From NCBI GenBank assembly GCA_014465955.1, contig JACTVT010000044.1, forward strand, positions 1 through 20,320: a DNA stretch of 20,320 nt, written 5' to 3'. The translations under genes were made by a program, and so were the position numbers. This stretch comes from Eubacterium sp. (GTDB taxonomy: Bacteria > Bacillota > Clostridia > Oscillospirales > Acutalibacteraceae). Below the pieces are notes generated by a model, which searched no databases, was not told the origin of the DNA, and was given only the letters and a program-made list of their open reading frames with translations. Shown one piece after another: positions 6,757 through 13,475 of this stretch; the first letter of the stretch is position 1; every line of letters starts with the position of its first letter.

Positions 6757-8007
6757 ATGACAATTTACAGACCTTATGATAACGATGCTTTCGGCAGAAA
6801 CTGCTCAAAGGGCTGCAGCTGTAATATTGAGAGACACTGTTGTACTCCTTGCTGTGTTAAGGGTCCGACAGGTGCTACAGGCCCAACAGGTCCAACAGGA
6901 CCGACAGGACCCTCTGTAGGTGTTACGGGACCGACAGGACCAACAGGTGCCACAGGCCCGACAGGGCCTGCAGGTCTTAACGGCTTAAACGGTCAGATGG
7001 GCCCGACAGGACCGACGGGTGCAACAGGTCTTGACGGTATGAACGGTCAGATGGGCCCGACGGGACCTACAGGTGCAACAGGCACAGCAGGTACAAACGG
7101 TGCAACAGGACCTACGGGACCAACGGGTGCAACGGGTGCTACAGGTGCCACAGGTGCCACAGGTACAAACGGTACAACAGGACCTACTGGACCAACTGGC
7201 GCAACGGGTGCAACAGGCACAGCAGGTACAAACGGTGCAACAGGTCCGACAGGACCAACGGGCGCTACAGGTGCTACAGGTACAGCAGGTGCAAACGGTG
7301 CTACAGGTCCTACGGGACCAACCGGTGCTACGGGTGCCACAGGTACGGCAGGTACAAACGGTGCAACAGGACCTACGGGACCAACGGGTGCTACAGGTAC
7401 GGCAGGTGCAAACGGTGCAACAGGTCCTACAGGACCAACGGGTGCTACGGGTGCTACAGGTACAGCAGGTGCAAACGGTGCAACAGGTCCGACAGGGCCA
7501 ACGGGTGCAACGGGTGTTACAGGCGCAACCGGTCCTACGGGTCCAACAGGTGCTACCGGTGCAACAGGTGCTACGGGTGCAGAAGGTTCAGGATTGGAAG
7601 CGTACAGCGGACGCTATTCTACCGCGGCTCAGAATTTTGAAGCTGTAACAGGAACACCTACAACGGTAACTATGCCGTCAATTATGCCGACTTTAAATGT
7701 GAACACTGCGGCAAATGCAAATGCTCTCACTATTACAAATGCCGGCGACTATGAACTGACTTATAATGTAGCCGCAGGCGTTAACAATGCAGGAAATTTA
7801 ACTCTTGCTGTCAGGAACAATGGAACTGTTATTCCTCAAACTGCACAGACTTTAACGCTGACTGCAAATAACGATAAAACTTTCGGAAACAGTGTAATCG
7901 TTACACTTGCCGCAGGTGATGTTATTGATGTTTCGCTGACTTCAACTGTAAACAACACAGAGGGAACAGTAAATCAGGCGTCATTGACCGCTAAAAAACT
8001 GAACTGA
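6757..8007 (+). CDS. BclA-like collagen-repeat spore surface glycoprotein
   Basis: 416 residues in three parts. Residues 1-35 are a Cys-rich head with seven Cys (16, 20, 22, 28, 29, 32, 33) and no signal peptide. Residues 36-276 are G-X-Y repeats, mostly GPT and GAT, 80 triplets plus one extra residue (GPSV at 51-54) that breaks the register. Residues 277-416 are a Thr/Asn/Val-rich beta domain similar to the C-terminal trimerisation domain of BclA proteins. Thr at most Y positions gives many possible O-glycosylation sites. RBS TTAGGAGT precedes ATG 6757. Absence of a signal peptide fits delivery from the mother cell onto the spore. A strong terminator follows. A phage tail-fibre collagen protein is the main alternative, but no phage genes are near and spoVT and the glycosyltransferase favour the spore. 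Confidence 0.82.
   Translation: MTIYRPYDNDAFGRNCSKGCSCNIERHCCTPCCVKGPTGATGPTGPTGPTGPSVGVTGPTGPTGATGPTGPAGLNGLNGQMGPTGPTGATGLDGMNGQMGPTGPTGATGTAGTNGATGPTGPTGATGATGATGATGTNGTTGPTGPTGATGATGTAGTNGATGPTGPTGATGATGTAGANGATGPTGPTGATGATGTAGTNGATGPTGPTGATGTAGANGATGPTGPTGATGATGTAGANGATGPTGPTGATGVTGATGPTGPTGATGATGATGAEGSGLEAYSGRYSTAAQNFEAVTGTPTTVTMPSIMPTLNVNTAANANALTITNAGDYELTYNVAAGVNNAGNLTLAVRNNGTVIPQTAQTLTLTANNDKTFGNSVIVTLAAGDVIDVSLTSTVNNTEGTVNQASLTAKKLN
7216..7512 (+). repeat. Near-identical 63-nt (21-residue) coding repeats in the collagen region
   Basis: The unit GTA-G(T/A)N-GAT-GPT-GPT-GAT-GAT recurs from residue 154 (units at 154, 175, 196, 214, 235; the 196 unit lacks one GAT). DNA differs mainly at third positions. 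A diverged copy starts at residue 109. Such repeats can change number by slippage or recombination, so repeat count may differ between strains. Confidence 0.75.
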
Positions 8008-8047
8008 TACTACTATGATTGCTGCAATTTAATTTACAGCAGTCTGA

Positions 8048-8077
8048 GGCACTCGGAAATCCCGAGTGCCTTTTTTT
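8048..8077 (+). terminator. Strong intrinsic terminator after the collagen-like gene
   Basis: GGCACTCGG/CCGAGTGCC is a perfect 9-bp stem with loop AAATC and a run of seven T. The 143 nt from 8078 to the next gene end at 8221 hold no gene or clear signal that I can see. Confidence 0.9.
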
Positions 8078-8220
8078 ACATTCGTAAACGGATAATTTAC
8101 AAATTGTCACCTGCATTTACAGTGGGCAGTGTACATCGGATTACGTTACCAAAAATTTTGACCTCTGAAAACTCTTTTTTCTCCATTTATCCTGCACTGC
8201 AGACAGTATAAAACGAGTCA

Positions 8221-8466
8221 TCAACCCGCTTTTTCACAATCAACTATTAAATAACTTACATTTTTATAAACAGTAACGCCAAATATTTCAACTTCTGTTC
8301 CGTCAAGAACAACGCCTTCCGTATTTGTAAGCCTATGCAATTTATACACGGAATACACTAATGATTTATATACAACCGAACCACCGTCTTTTAATGCTAT
8401 TCGCTGCGGTAGCAACATGATAAGCATAAAAACTACGATTAACACCAAAACAAATTTTTTCTTCAT
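8221..8466 (-). CDS. Small membrane or exported protein of unknown function
   Basis: 81 residues: a basic start MKKKF, a hydrophobic segment at about 5-20 (VLVLIVVFMLIMLLP), then about 60 residues outside the membrane with KDGGSVVYKSLVYSVYKLHRL and GTEVEIFGVTVYKN. I recall similar short proteins with DGG...YKS...VEIFG in Lachnospiraceae and relatives, but no function. It starts 5 nt after the stop of the anti-sigma-like gene and has no good Shine-Dalgarno, so it is probably translated by coupling and belongs to the sigma operon. Confidence 0.6.
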   Translation of the reverse strand: MKKKFVLVLIVVFMLIMLLPQRIALKDGGSVVYKSLVYSVYKLHRLTNTEGVVLDGTEVEIFGVTVYKNVSYLIVDCEKAG

Positions 8467-8471
8467 AACAA

Positions 8472-9431
8472 TTACGCCTGAATATAATCATATCCGCCGT
8501 TTTGAACGGTCATATTGCCGTTTTTATCAAACGAAATATCTGCCGCGGCTTTGGAAACATCACCGTTTTTATAAACCACCTCAAAGGTAATTTTATCTTT
8601 AAGCGTTGAAATATCAAACTGCGGATTTGCTTCAACCGCCTGCGAAAATTCATAAGAAGTATTCCATGTAATCTGATATCCGGAGTTCATTTTATATTCG
8701 CCGAGACCGCTTTCAAATAAGCCGGAGTCCTTACTGAACTCAAGTTCCTCACCCGTTGCCTCAACAGAATGTGAATGACGGTGCTCTACTGAAAAATCAT
8801 CGCCGCTGTCTGTATTTATTGACAAAACAACATCTGCATATTCACTTGTATTATAAATTTTCAGTTTTTCAATTTCAGAATAATCATCAGGCAAATCAAG
8901 TAAAAATTCACCCATAAAAATTCGGCGTATCTGCACATTTTCTAAAGGCGCACCGCCCTGCCGAAGTCCTATTCCTTTTCCCTCATTGCCAAGCCTTTCA
9001 AATTCTGCCTCAATATCCTTTTTTATATTTTCGAAATACGCATTTTTTTCATCAATTTCGCTTTGAGATGCATTCAAATCAATAATCGTTATATTACCGA
9101 AAAGCGGCATTTCCGAAAGTTTCAAATCATCATTAAGCCTTACAACGTCATTCGTCTGGGCATAGGCAACCAAAACTCCGCCTTTGGCTATCCTGCTTTC
9201 CTTAACTTCAAACTCTGTTTCAGGAATTTTTTCAACACTTTTCTGAAGCAGACTGCCCCTCACACCGATACCTGCGCCGACAAATACGGCAAGGCACAAT
9301 AAACAGGAAATCACACGCCGTGCAATATGCTTTGACTTCGGCGCTTTTTTATCTGTTAAATCAAGTGCACGCATCAAAAGTTCTTCATCAGGCTTTATAT
9401 TTTCATAAACTTCTCTGAATTCTTTTTTCAT
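8472..9431 (-). CDS. Membrane anti-sigma-like protein (second pair)
   Basis: 319 residues: cytoplasmic N-terminus 1-38 with I-K-P-D-E-E-L-L-M-R, one membrane segment at about 39-57 (RVISCLLCLAVFVGAGIGV), and a large extracytoplasmic domain of about 260 residues resembling the DUF4179-type domains seen in clostridial anti-sigma proteins. Its ATG overlaps the upstream sigma stop in ATGA (9428-9431), with AAGGAG just inside the sigma gene, so the two are translationally coupled. The domain contains HRHSHS, which could bind metal, but this is only a local motif. Inferred role: sequester the sigma factor and sense an outside signal. Confidence 0.7.
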   Translation of the reverse strand: MKKEFREVYENIKPDEELLMRALDLTDKKAPKSKHIARRVISCLLCLAVFVGAGIGVRGSLLQKSVEKIPETEFEVKESRIAKGGVLVAYAQTNDVVRLNDDLKLSEMPLFGNITIIDLNASQSEIDEKNAYFENIKKDIEAEFERLGNEGKGIGLRQGGAPLENVQIRRIFMGEFLLDLPDDYSEIEKLKIYNTSEYADVVLSINTDSGDDFSVEHRHSHSVEATGEELEFSKDSGLFESGLGEYKMNSGYQITWNTSYEFSQAVEANPQFDISTLKDKITFEVVYKNGDVSKAAADISFDKNGNMTVQNGGYDYIQA

Positions 9432-9907
9432 CTGTATTGCTCCTTTTCCAAAATTTCTTTCAGTTTTCGCCTTGCCCGTGTTAAAAGCATTCTTACATTT
9501 GACTCGCTCAAATCAAACGCTTTTGCAATTTCGCTGACGGGCATATCCTCAAAATAAAACAGATACAAAACGGCATTATACTTTTTGGAAAGTTTTTTCA
9601 GGGCAAAAGATAAATCCTCTTTTTCAACGGAAATATCTTCTAAATTTTCATCAAGCTCTGCCGTTTTCGTGCGCCAAAAAGATTTAAGATTTGTTTTTGC
9701 ACAGTTCAGCGTTACGCGTATAAACCATGCTTTCTCGTGATTTTCATTACAAAAAGAAGGCTTTTTATTTACAAATCTTAAAAATACCTCCTGATAAACG
9801 TCGTCTGCATCTGCCTTATTTTTCATCTGTGAAAAGGCAAGACGGTAAACCATATCACTGTTTTTCTTTATCGTTTCAATTATTTTTTGCTGACCATGGT
9901 CCATCAT
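9428..9907 (-). CDS. ECF-type RNA polymerase sigma factor (second pair)
   Basis: 159 residues with region 2 (ADADDVYQEVFLRFVNKK, HEKAWFIRVTLNCAK) and region 4 (MPVSEIAKAFDLSESNVRML, then LTRARRKLKEIL). It has the same length as the sigma factor at 988-1467 and shares HEKAWFIRVT(V/L)NCAK with it, so the two are paralogues. Start ATG 9905-9907 follows GAAAGGAGG; a second ATG follows directly. First gene of a three-gene operon with the anti-sigma-like and small membrane proteins. The specific stress is unknown. Confidence 0.88.
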   Translation of the reverse strand: MMDHGQQKIIETIKKNSDMVYRLAFSQMKNKADADDVYQEVFLRFVNKKPSFCNENHEKAWFIRVTLNCAKTNLKSFWRTKTAELDENLEDISVEKEDLSFALKKLSKKYNAVLYLFYFEDMPVSEIAKAFDLSESNVRMLLTRARRKLKEILEKEQYR

Positions 9908-9977
9908 TTCTGCCTCCTTTCACCTGTAAAACCTTTGGGATAATAAAAAAGCAACACATTTTTTAAATTTTTATATT

Positions 9978-10060
9978 GCGGTGCGTCGAGGACGCCGCAC
10001 CCTACGAAATCACCGAAATCGCCGCAAAGCAAAAACGGGCGGATATTATCCGCCCATACG
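9978..10060 (-). repeat. Two-hairpin REP-like element, copy A
   Basis: On plus: GGTGCG-t-CG-AGGA-CG-c-CGCACC (9980-10001) followed by CTACGAAATCACC, a 20-nt linker, then GGGCGGA-TATTA-TCCGCCC (10037-10055). Read on minus, the first hairpin begins CGTAGGGTGCGG, a GTAG foot followed by a stem. The whole element has a second copy at 11408-11485. Confidence 0.6.
10026..10055 (-). terminator. Terminator of the third sigma operon, formed by the repeat
   Basis: On minus GGGCGGA-TAATA-TCCGCCC is followed by GTTTTTGCTTTG. It lies about 90 nt downstream of the sigma gene stop at 10142, so the repeat copy serves as its terminator. Confidence 0.6.
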
Positions 10061-10141
10061 AAATTCAATCTTTATTTACCATATATAAGCATACAACAGT
10101 AATGATTACTGCTATGATTTTTATGATAAAATCACATATTA

Positions 10142-10621
10142 TTAACATTGATTTTTTATTTTCTCTCTGAGTTTTTGCAGTCTTGTTCTTACTGCCGAAG
10201 GACTTAAACCGAGCATTTTGCCTATTTCACTGCTTTTGTAGCCCTGCCCTGTCAGCATCAGAAGTTGCTTATCCTGCTGCGTTGTAATACTGTTTAACAA
10301 AAATCTGAGGTCTACTCCGTCAGTAAAACTGCCGTTATCACTGATTTCAAAATCATCAGCAAGCGATAAAGTATCAAGCAGCATTGATTTTTGGCGGTAC
10401 CTGTCACAGCGAACATTTTTCGCTATACGAAATATGTACGCTTTTTTATTTTTTATAAACTGCATATTCGCAATCCAGCCCCAGAGCTGCAGAAATGTCT
10501 GCTGGGTTAAATCCTCAGCCTCGTCAACGCTGAACTCTTTTTTGAAGTACGATAAAACCTTTTTATAATATTTTTCATACAGTTCATTAAAAAGCACGGC
10601 GCAGTTCTGATTATTATCCAT
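10142..10621 (-). CDS. ECF-type sigma-70 family protein (third, distinct type)
   Basis: 159 residues. Region 2 is LFNELYEKYYKKVLSYFKKE and EAEDLTQQTFLQLWGWI, with KKAYIFRIAKNVRCDRYRQK; region 4 is KSSEIGKMLGLSPSAVRTRL. It lacks the HEKAWFIRVT block of the other two sigma factors and is a different subgroup. Its ATG overlaps the stop of the upstream gene by 8 nt (ATGGATAA), with only a weak GGTGAG Shine-Dalgarno, so translation depends on the upstream protein. No membrane anti-sigma gene is linked, unlike the other two; the soluble upstream protein may take that role, which is inference. Confidence 0.82.
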   Translation of the reverse strand: MDNNQNCAVLFNELYEKYYKKVLSYFKKEFSVDEAEDLTQQTFLQLWGWIANMQFIKNKKAYIFRIAKNVRCDRYRQKSMLLDTLSLADDFEISDNGSFTDGVDLRFLLNSITTQQDKQLLMLTGQGYKSSEIGKMLGLSPSAVRTRLQKLREKIKNQC

Positions 10622-11279
10622 TAACTTCTATTTTCTCACCTGCTGTGGCAATCGTCTGTATATAGCCCAACATATTTGCAGCACATTTTATTTTTGCGCC
10701 TGCCACGAAATAAATTTGTTTGCTTTTAAGCAGTTCAAGCGAAACATCATTATATATTACCATATTGGCTCCTGCCGCAACAACCGTGTTGTCTTTTAAA
10801 TTTTCAACAAAAAGACTGTCGATTTTAGCATCAGTGGCAAAAAGTTTTGAATCTTTTATTTCAAATGGGGATTCAACACAGACACCGTTTCGCATTATAA
10901 AGTTAATTTTCGTTGTGCAGTCATGAACTGTAACTCCGTTTGAAATAATCTCAACAGGATTTTCGCTTTCAATTTTTTCAATAACGCCCACACCGTTAAG
11001 CATATGAACTGCATTTTCTGTATAATTCGCCTGACCGAGTGCAGTCACGCCGTTAAGCATAACAAACTTTTTATCGTCAGGCAAATTAAGCGTTGACGCA
11101 ACATTTTTAACTTTTATATTTCCGTATGCCGTCATAAGTTCCTCACCGGGATTTTCCGGAAGAATTACACAGGCAGAATTTATCGTACGCACGTTTTCAA
11201 GTGCCTGCGGTGTGTATTTTCTTAAATCAAGCAATGCCGCATTAATGACATTCTTTTTCTTATTTCTGTTGAAGAACAT
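10614..11279 (-). CDS. Soluble repeat protein, probable beta-solenoid, coupled to an ECF sigma
   Basis: 221 residues from ATG 11277-11279, behind GGCGGAG; the longer start MKGGEF translates that Shine-Dalgarno. I do not recognise the family. A recurring (I/M)xNGV motif appears at residues 76-78, 95-97, 114-116 and 131-133, spaced 19, 19 and 17, and the C-terminal third is also rich in short beta-like stretches. This looks like a right-handed beta-helix, vaguely bactofilin-like. There is no signal peptide or membrane segment. It overlaps the sigma factor by 8 nt and is translated first, so it may be that factor's regulator, sensor or target; the evidence is context only. Confidence 0.6.
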   Translation of the reverse strand: MFFNRNKKKNVINAALLDLRKYTPQALENVRTINSACVILPENPGEELMTAYGNIKVKNVASTLNLPDDKKFVMLNGVTALGQANYTENAVHMLNGVGVIEKIESENPVEIISNGVTVHDCTTKINFIMRNGVCVESPFEIKDSKLFATDAKIDSLFVENLKDNTVVAAGANMVIYNDVSLELLKSKQIYFVAGAKIKCAANMLGYIQTIATAGEKIEVNG

Positions 11280-11324
11280 AAATTCTCCGCCTTTCATTAA
11301 TTATTGAGCGCTCTCACTTATACA

Positions 11325-11349
11325 GACGATAAAAAAACAAAAAGTGTCC
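11325..11349 (-). promoter_or_regulatory. Possible ECF-type promoter for the repeat protein-sigma operon
   Basis: On minus GGACAC (11349-11344), a T-rich 15-nt spacer and CGTC (11328-11325), then TGTATAAGTGAGAGCGCTC. A CGTC -10 with a T-rich spacer is typical of ECF promoters, so autoregulation by the third sigma factor is plausible. The spacer is short by one base from the usual 16-17 and the -35 is not canonical. Confidence 0.3.
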
Positions 11350-11407
11350 GCAAAAATTTTAAAAAAACAGATTTTTATACAATATGATAATTTCATCAGC
11401 TTATTTT

Positions 11408-11485
11408 ACGGTGCGATTAGGGCATCGCACCCTACGAAATCACCAAAACGCCGTGTAAACAAAATCGGGTGTGTATTATCTATAC
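11408..11485 (-). repeat. Two-hairpin REP-like element, copy B
   Basis: GGTGCGAT-TAGGGC-ATCGCACC (11410-11431), then CTACGAAATCACC as in copy A, then a degenerate version of the second hairpin (around 11468-11485). In the first hairpin, positions 8/15 are C-G in copy A and T-A here, and 7/16 is a mismatch in A and A-T here, so the stem rather than the sequence is kept. It overlaps the last codons of the 11476 gene. Confidence 0.55.
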
Positions 11486-11769
11486 ATAATCAGCGTATGA
11501 AAGCCATCCATATCACCTGATGCACCCTGATTTTTGATGGAATTAAATTTAATATCAATAATTTCATAACCGTCCATCTGCATCATTGAGACAATCGTAT
11601 CTATTTGTGTTGTATATTTATCTTCGCACTCAAAGGTCTGATTAAGCCATTTGCTGAAGCTGTTTATCATAAGCACATGAACTAATCCGTCTTTAGGTTT
11701 AATGTATTTTTTCATATTCATATATGCGCCCTGTGCATCCCATTTCTGAACCGATGTAAATAATCCCAT
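11476..11769 (-). CDS. Small protein of unknown function
   Basis: 97 residues beginning MGLFTSVQKWDAQGAYMNMK and ending GFHTLIMYR, with no signal peptide or membrane segment. The C-terminal half (MDGYEIIDIKFNSI...FHTLIMYR) has the shape of DUF4177-like small beta proteins, but this is only a resemblance. A clear AAAAGGAGAA precedes ATG 11767-11769. It lies 55 nt after the GDPD gene stop, with a hairpin between, so it may have its own transcript. Its 3' end overlaps the hairpin repeat copy B. Confidence 0.6.
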   Translation of the reverse strand: MGLFTSVQKWDAQGAYMNMKKYIKPKDGLVHVLMINSFSKWLNQTFECEDKYTTQIDTIVSMMQMDGYEIIDIKFNSIKNQGASGDMDGFHTLIMYR

Positions 11770-11796
11770 AAGCTTTCTCCTTTTATAAAATCAAAC

Positions 11797-11815
11797 GGGC
11801 GGAAAATATCCGCCC
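11797..11815 (-). terminator. Hairpin, probable terminator of the GDPD operon
   Basis: GGGCGGA-AAATA-TCCGCCC, nearly identical to the hairpin at 10037-10055. On minus it is followed by GTTTGATTTTATAAAA, a moderate T tract. It lies between the GDPD stop and the next gene start. Confidence 0.5.
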
Positions 11816-11824
11816 GATGAAACA

Positions 11825-12697
11825 TTAATAATGAATTGTATTTGTTGTGATAAGCGTTACGCCGCTGTCGAGCATACGGTTGAGCGCATCGCCCTTATCA
11901 ATTGTCCATGCACCCATAAGAAGACCCTCATCAAAGCATTTCTGAATGATTTCAGGTGTGTTTTCTTCCTTATTACCGTTGAAATCAATACCGCAGGCAC
12001 CGCCAAGCGAAAGTGCGTCTGCAATTGCCTGATCGTCAATCTTCTGAACAAGATAATAAAGCGGAGCATCTGAAAGCGCTCTTAACTTTTTCAGATTATC
12101 AAGGTGGAAGGAAATATAAATAACATCTTTTGCACCGACCTTATTTACAGTATCAACAACCTCGTCATAATGCTCTGTATTATTTTTGCCCTTAAGTTCA
12201 ATAACGGCAGTCATATTGTAAGCCTTGCAGATTTCAAGATATTCTTCAAGCGTGCACACCTTTAAATCGGGATAATCGGCAATGTTTGAGCCATTATCAT
12301 ATGTATATTCCATAAGTTCATCATAAGTCAGTTTTTCGATAAATGATGATTGATCCATCATTCTGTACGTATGACTGTCGTGATGAATAACCCACACGCC
12401 GTCTTTTGTTCTGTAAATATCACACTCTGCACCACTGAAGCCCGACTCGCCTGCTTTTTCAAATGCAGGAGCAGTATTTTCAGGTGCAACGGCTGTAAAA
12501 CCGCGGTGCGCAATCAGTGTAATATCCTGCGAATCCGTTACTGTTGACGCCTTTATAGCCTCATACGTTTTCGGCTTGCAGTATTCATGAAGATATGCAA
12601 GACCGCCTACAAGAGCCGCCACGATAAGGAATGCAATAACAGAAATCACAATAATTACCGCCTTTTTACCTTTACTCATTTTCTTTTTTTCAGTCAT
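11825..12697 (-). CDS. Membrane-anchored glycerophosphodiester phosphodiesterase
   Basis: 290 residues: an N-terminal membrane segment at about 13-36 (AVIIVISVIAFLIVAALVGG) and a GDPD TIM-barrel domain outside the membrane from about 58. Catalytic and metal residues are orthodox: H64-R65-G66, E73-N74, E91-x-D93 and H106-D107, with VIELKGK later in the barrel. Known chemistry: hydrolysis of glycerophosphodiesters to glycerol 3-phosphate and an alcohol; with an outside domain it may act on lipid head groups or teichoic acid. Start ATG 12695-12697 follows AAAAGGGG. It is last in an operon with a nitroreductase (22-nt gap) and a second GDPD-like gene. Confidence 0.85.
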   Translation of the reverse strand: MTEKKKMSKGKKAVIIVISVIAFLIVAALVGGLAYLHEYCKPKTYEAIKASTVTDSQDITLIAHRGFTAVAPENTAPAFEKAGESGFSGAECDIYRTKDGVWVIHHDSHTYRMMDQSSFIEKLTYDELMEYTYDNGSNIADYPDLKVCTLEEYLEICKAYNMTAVIELKGKNNTEHYDEVVDTVNKVGAKDVIYISFHLDNLKKLRALSDAPLYYLVQKIDDQAIADALSLGGACGIDFNGNKEENTPEIIQKCFDEGLLMGAWTIDKGDALNRMLDSGVTLITTNTIHY

Positions 12698-12719
12698 TTT
12701 GTTTACCCCTTTTCTGATT

Positions 12720-13475
12720 TTATTCCGCTGACGGGAATTTTAAGATTTTATTATCATCAATCAGGAACTTGCCGTTTTTCCACTCGCCCCTGACGCCTTT
12801 TGCAGACGCTCCGAGCTGAAAATGAAGTTTGGCTATTCCGAAATCAATGCTTTTATCTGAATACGGCTCATCTACCGAGGCAGAAATAACGCCGTTTTCA
12901 AATCTGAATTTAACAGGCCTGCGGTTCACTTCACTTGGTGCCTTTTCAACCATTTTCAAGCCAAATTCGACATATTCGGGAAGTTTATCATCACACGCCT
13001 CAAGCATTTTCTGATAAGGCTTGCTGTTTTTATGCGTTGCACTGTAAATTGCCCTTTCTTTAAGGGTTCTTTTTTCTTTCACAAAGCCTATGGCAATAAC
13101 GCAGTAAAGACGAATACCCTTTGGCAAATCAAGATATTCAAGCATTTTATTTTCATTATATGAACCCGAAACCCAGCAGGTGCCCAACCCGTGATAAGCA
13201 CACTGAAGTACAATCGTTTCGCCGTAAAAGCCGCAGTCCTCACGGGTGGAAATCTTATCGGGTCCGCACACGGCAACTGCACCGAATTTACCCGTAAAAA
13301 CATTAAAAGCGAATGATGCATCCTCAACAAAAACAAAATTAAGATTTGCTTTCTGATTCACATAATCAACCATATCTTTAATAATATTAACGGTTGTTTC
13401 ATCAAGCGGTGTATTTGTATAAGTGCGCCTTGAAGTACGCAGCCCAATCGCTTTGATATATTCTTCGTTAGTCAT
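12720..13475 (-). CDS. Nitroreductase family protein, TM1586-like
   Basis: 251 residues. The N-terminal half has a nitroreductase FMN-binding start (RTSRRTYTNTPLDETTV), then GETIVLQCAYHGLGTCWVSG and LYCVIAIGFVKEK. The C-terminal half has SIDFGIAKLHFQLGA...GEWKNGKF, typical of the two-lobed TM1586-type nitroreductases. The natural substrate is not known for this group. Its ATG overlaps the stop of the upstream GDPD-like gene by 8 nt (ATGACTAA), so the two are coupled. The presence of a flavoprotein between two phosphodiesterases has no obvious pathway reading. Confidence 0.78.
   Translation of the reverse strand: MTNEEYIKAIGLRTSRRTYTNTPLDETTVNIIKDMVDYVNQKANLNFVFVEDASFAFNVFTGKFGAVAVCGPDKISTREDCGFYGETIVLQCAYHGLGTCWVSGSYNENKMLEYLDLPKGIRLYCVIAIGFVKEKRTLKERAIYSATHKNSKPYQKMLEACDDKLPEYVEFGLKMVEKAPSEVNRRPVKFRFENGVISASVDEPYSDKSIDFGIAKLHFQLGASAKGVRGEWKNGKFLIDDNKILKFPSAE

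Noticed and set aside
6862..7584. Tandem DNA repeats that could be read as a CRISPR or minisatellite array
   Set aside because: They are in-frame collagen codons with no unique spacers.
7047..7648. Long ORFs on both strands within the collagen gene (97 codons minus, 191 codons plus)
   Set aside because: Stop-free shadows caused by the periodic Gly-X-Y coding repeats; products are monotonous VAPVGPV or QQVQ strings.
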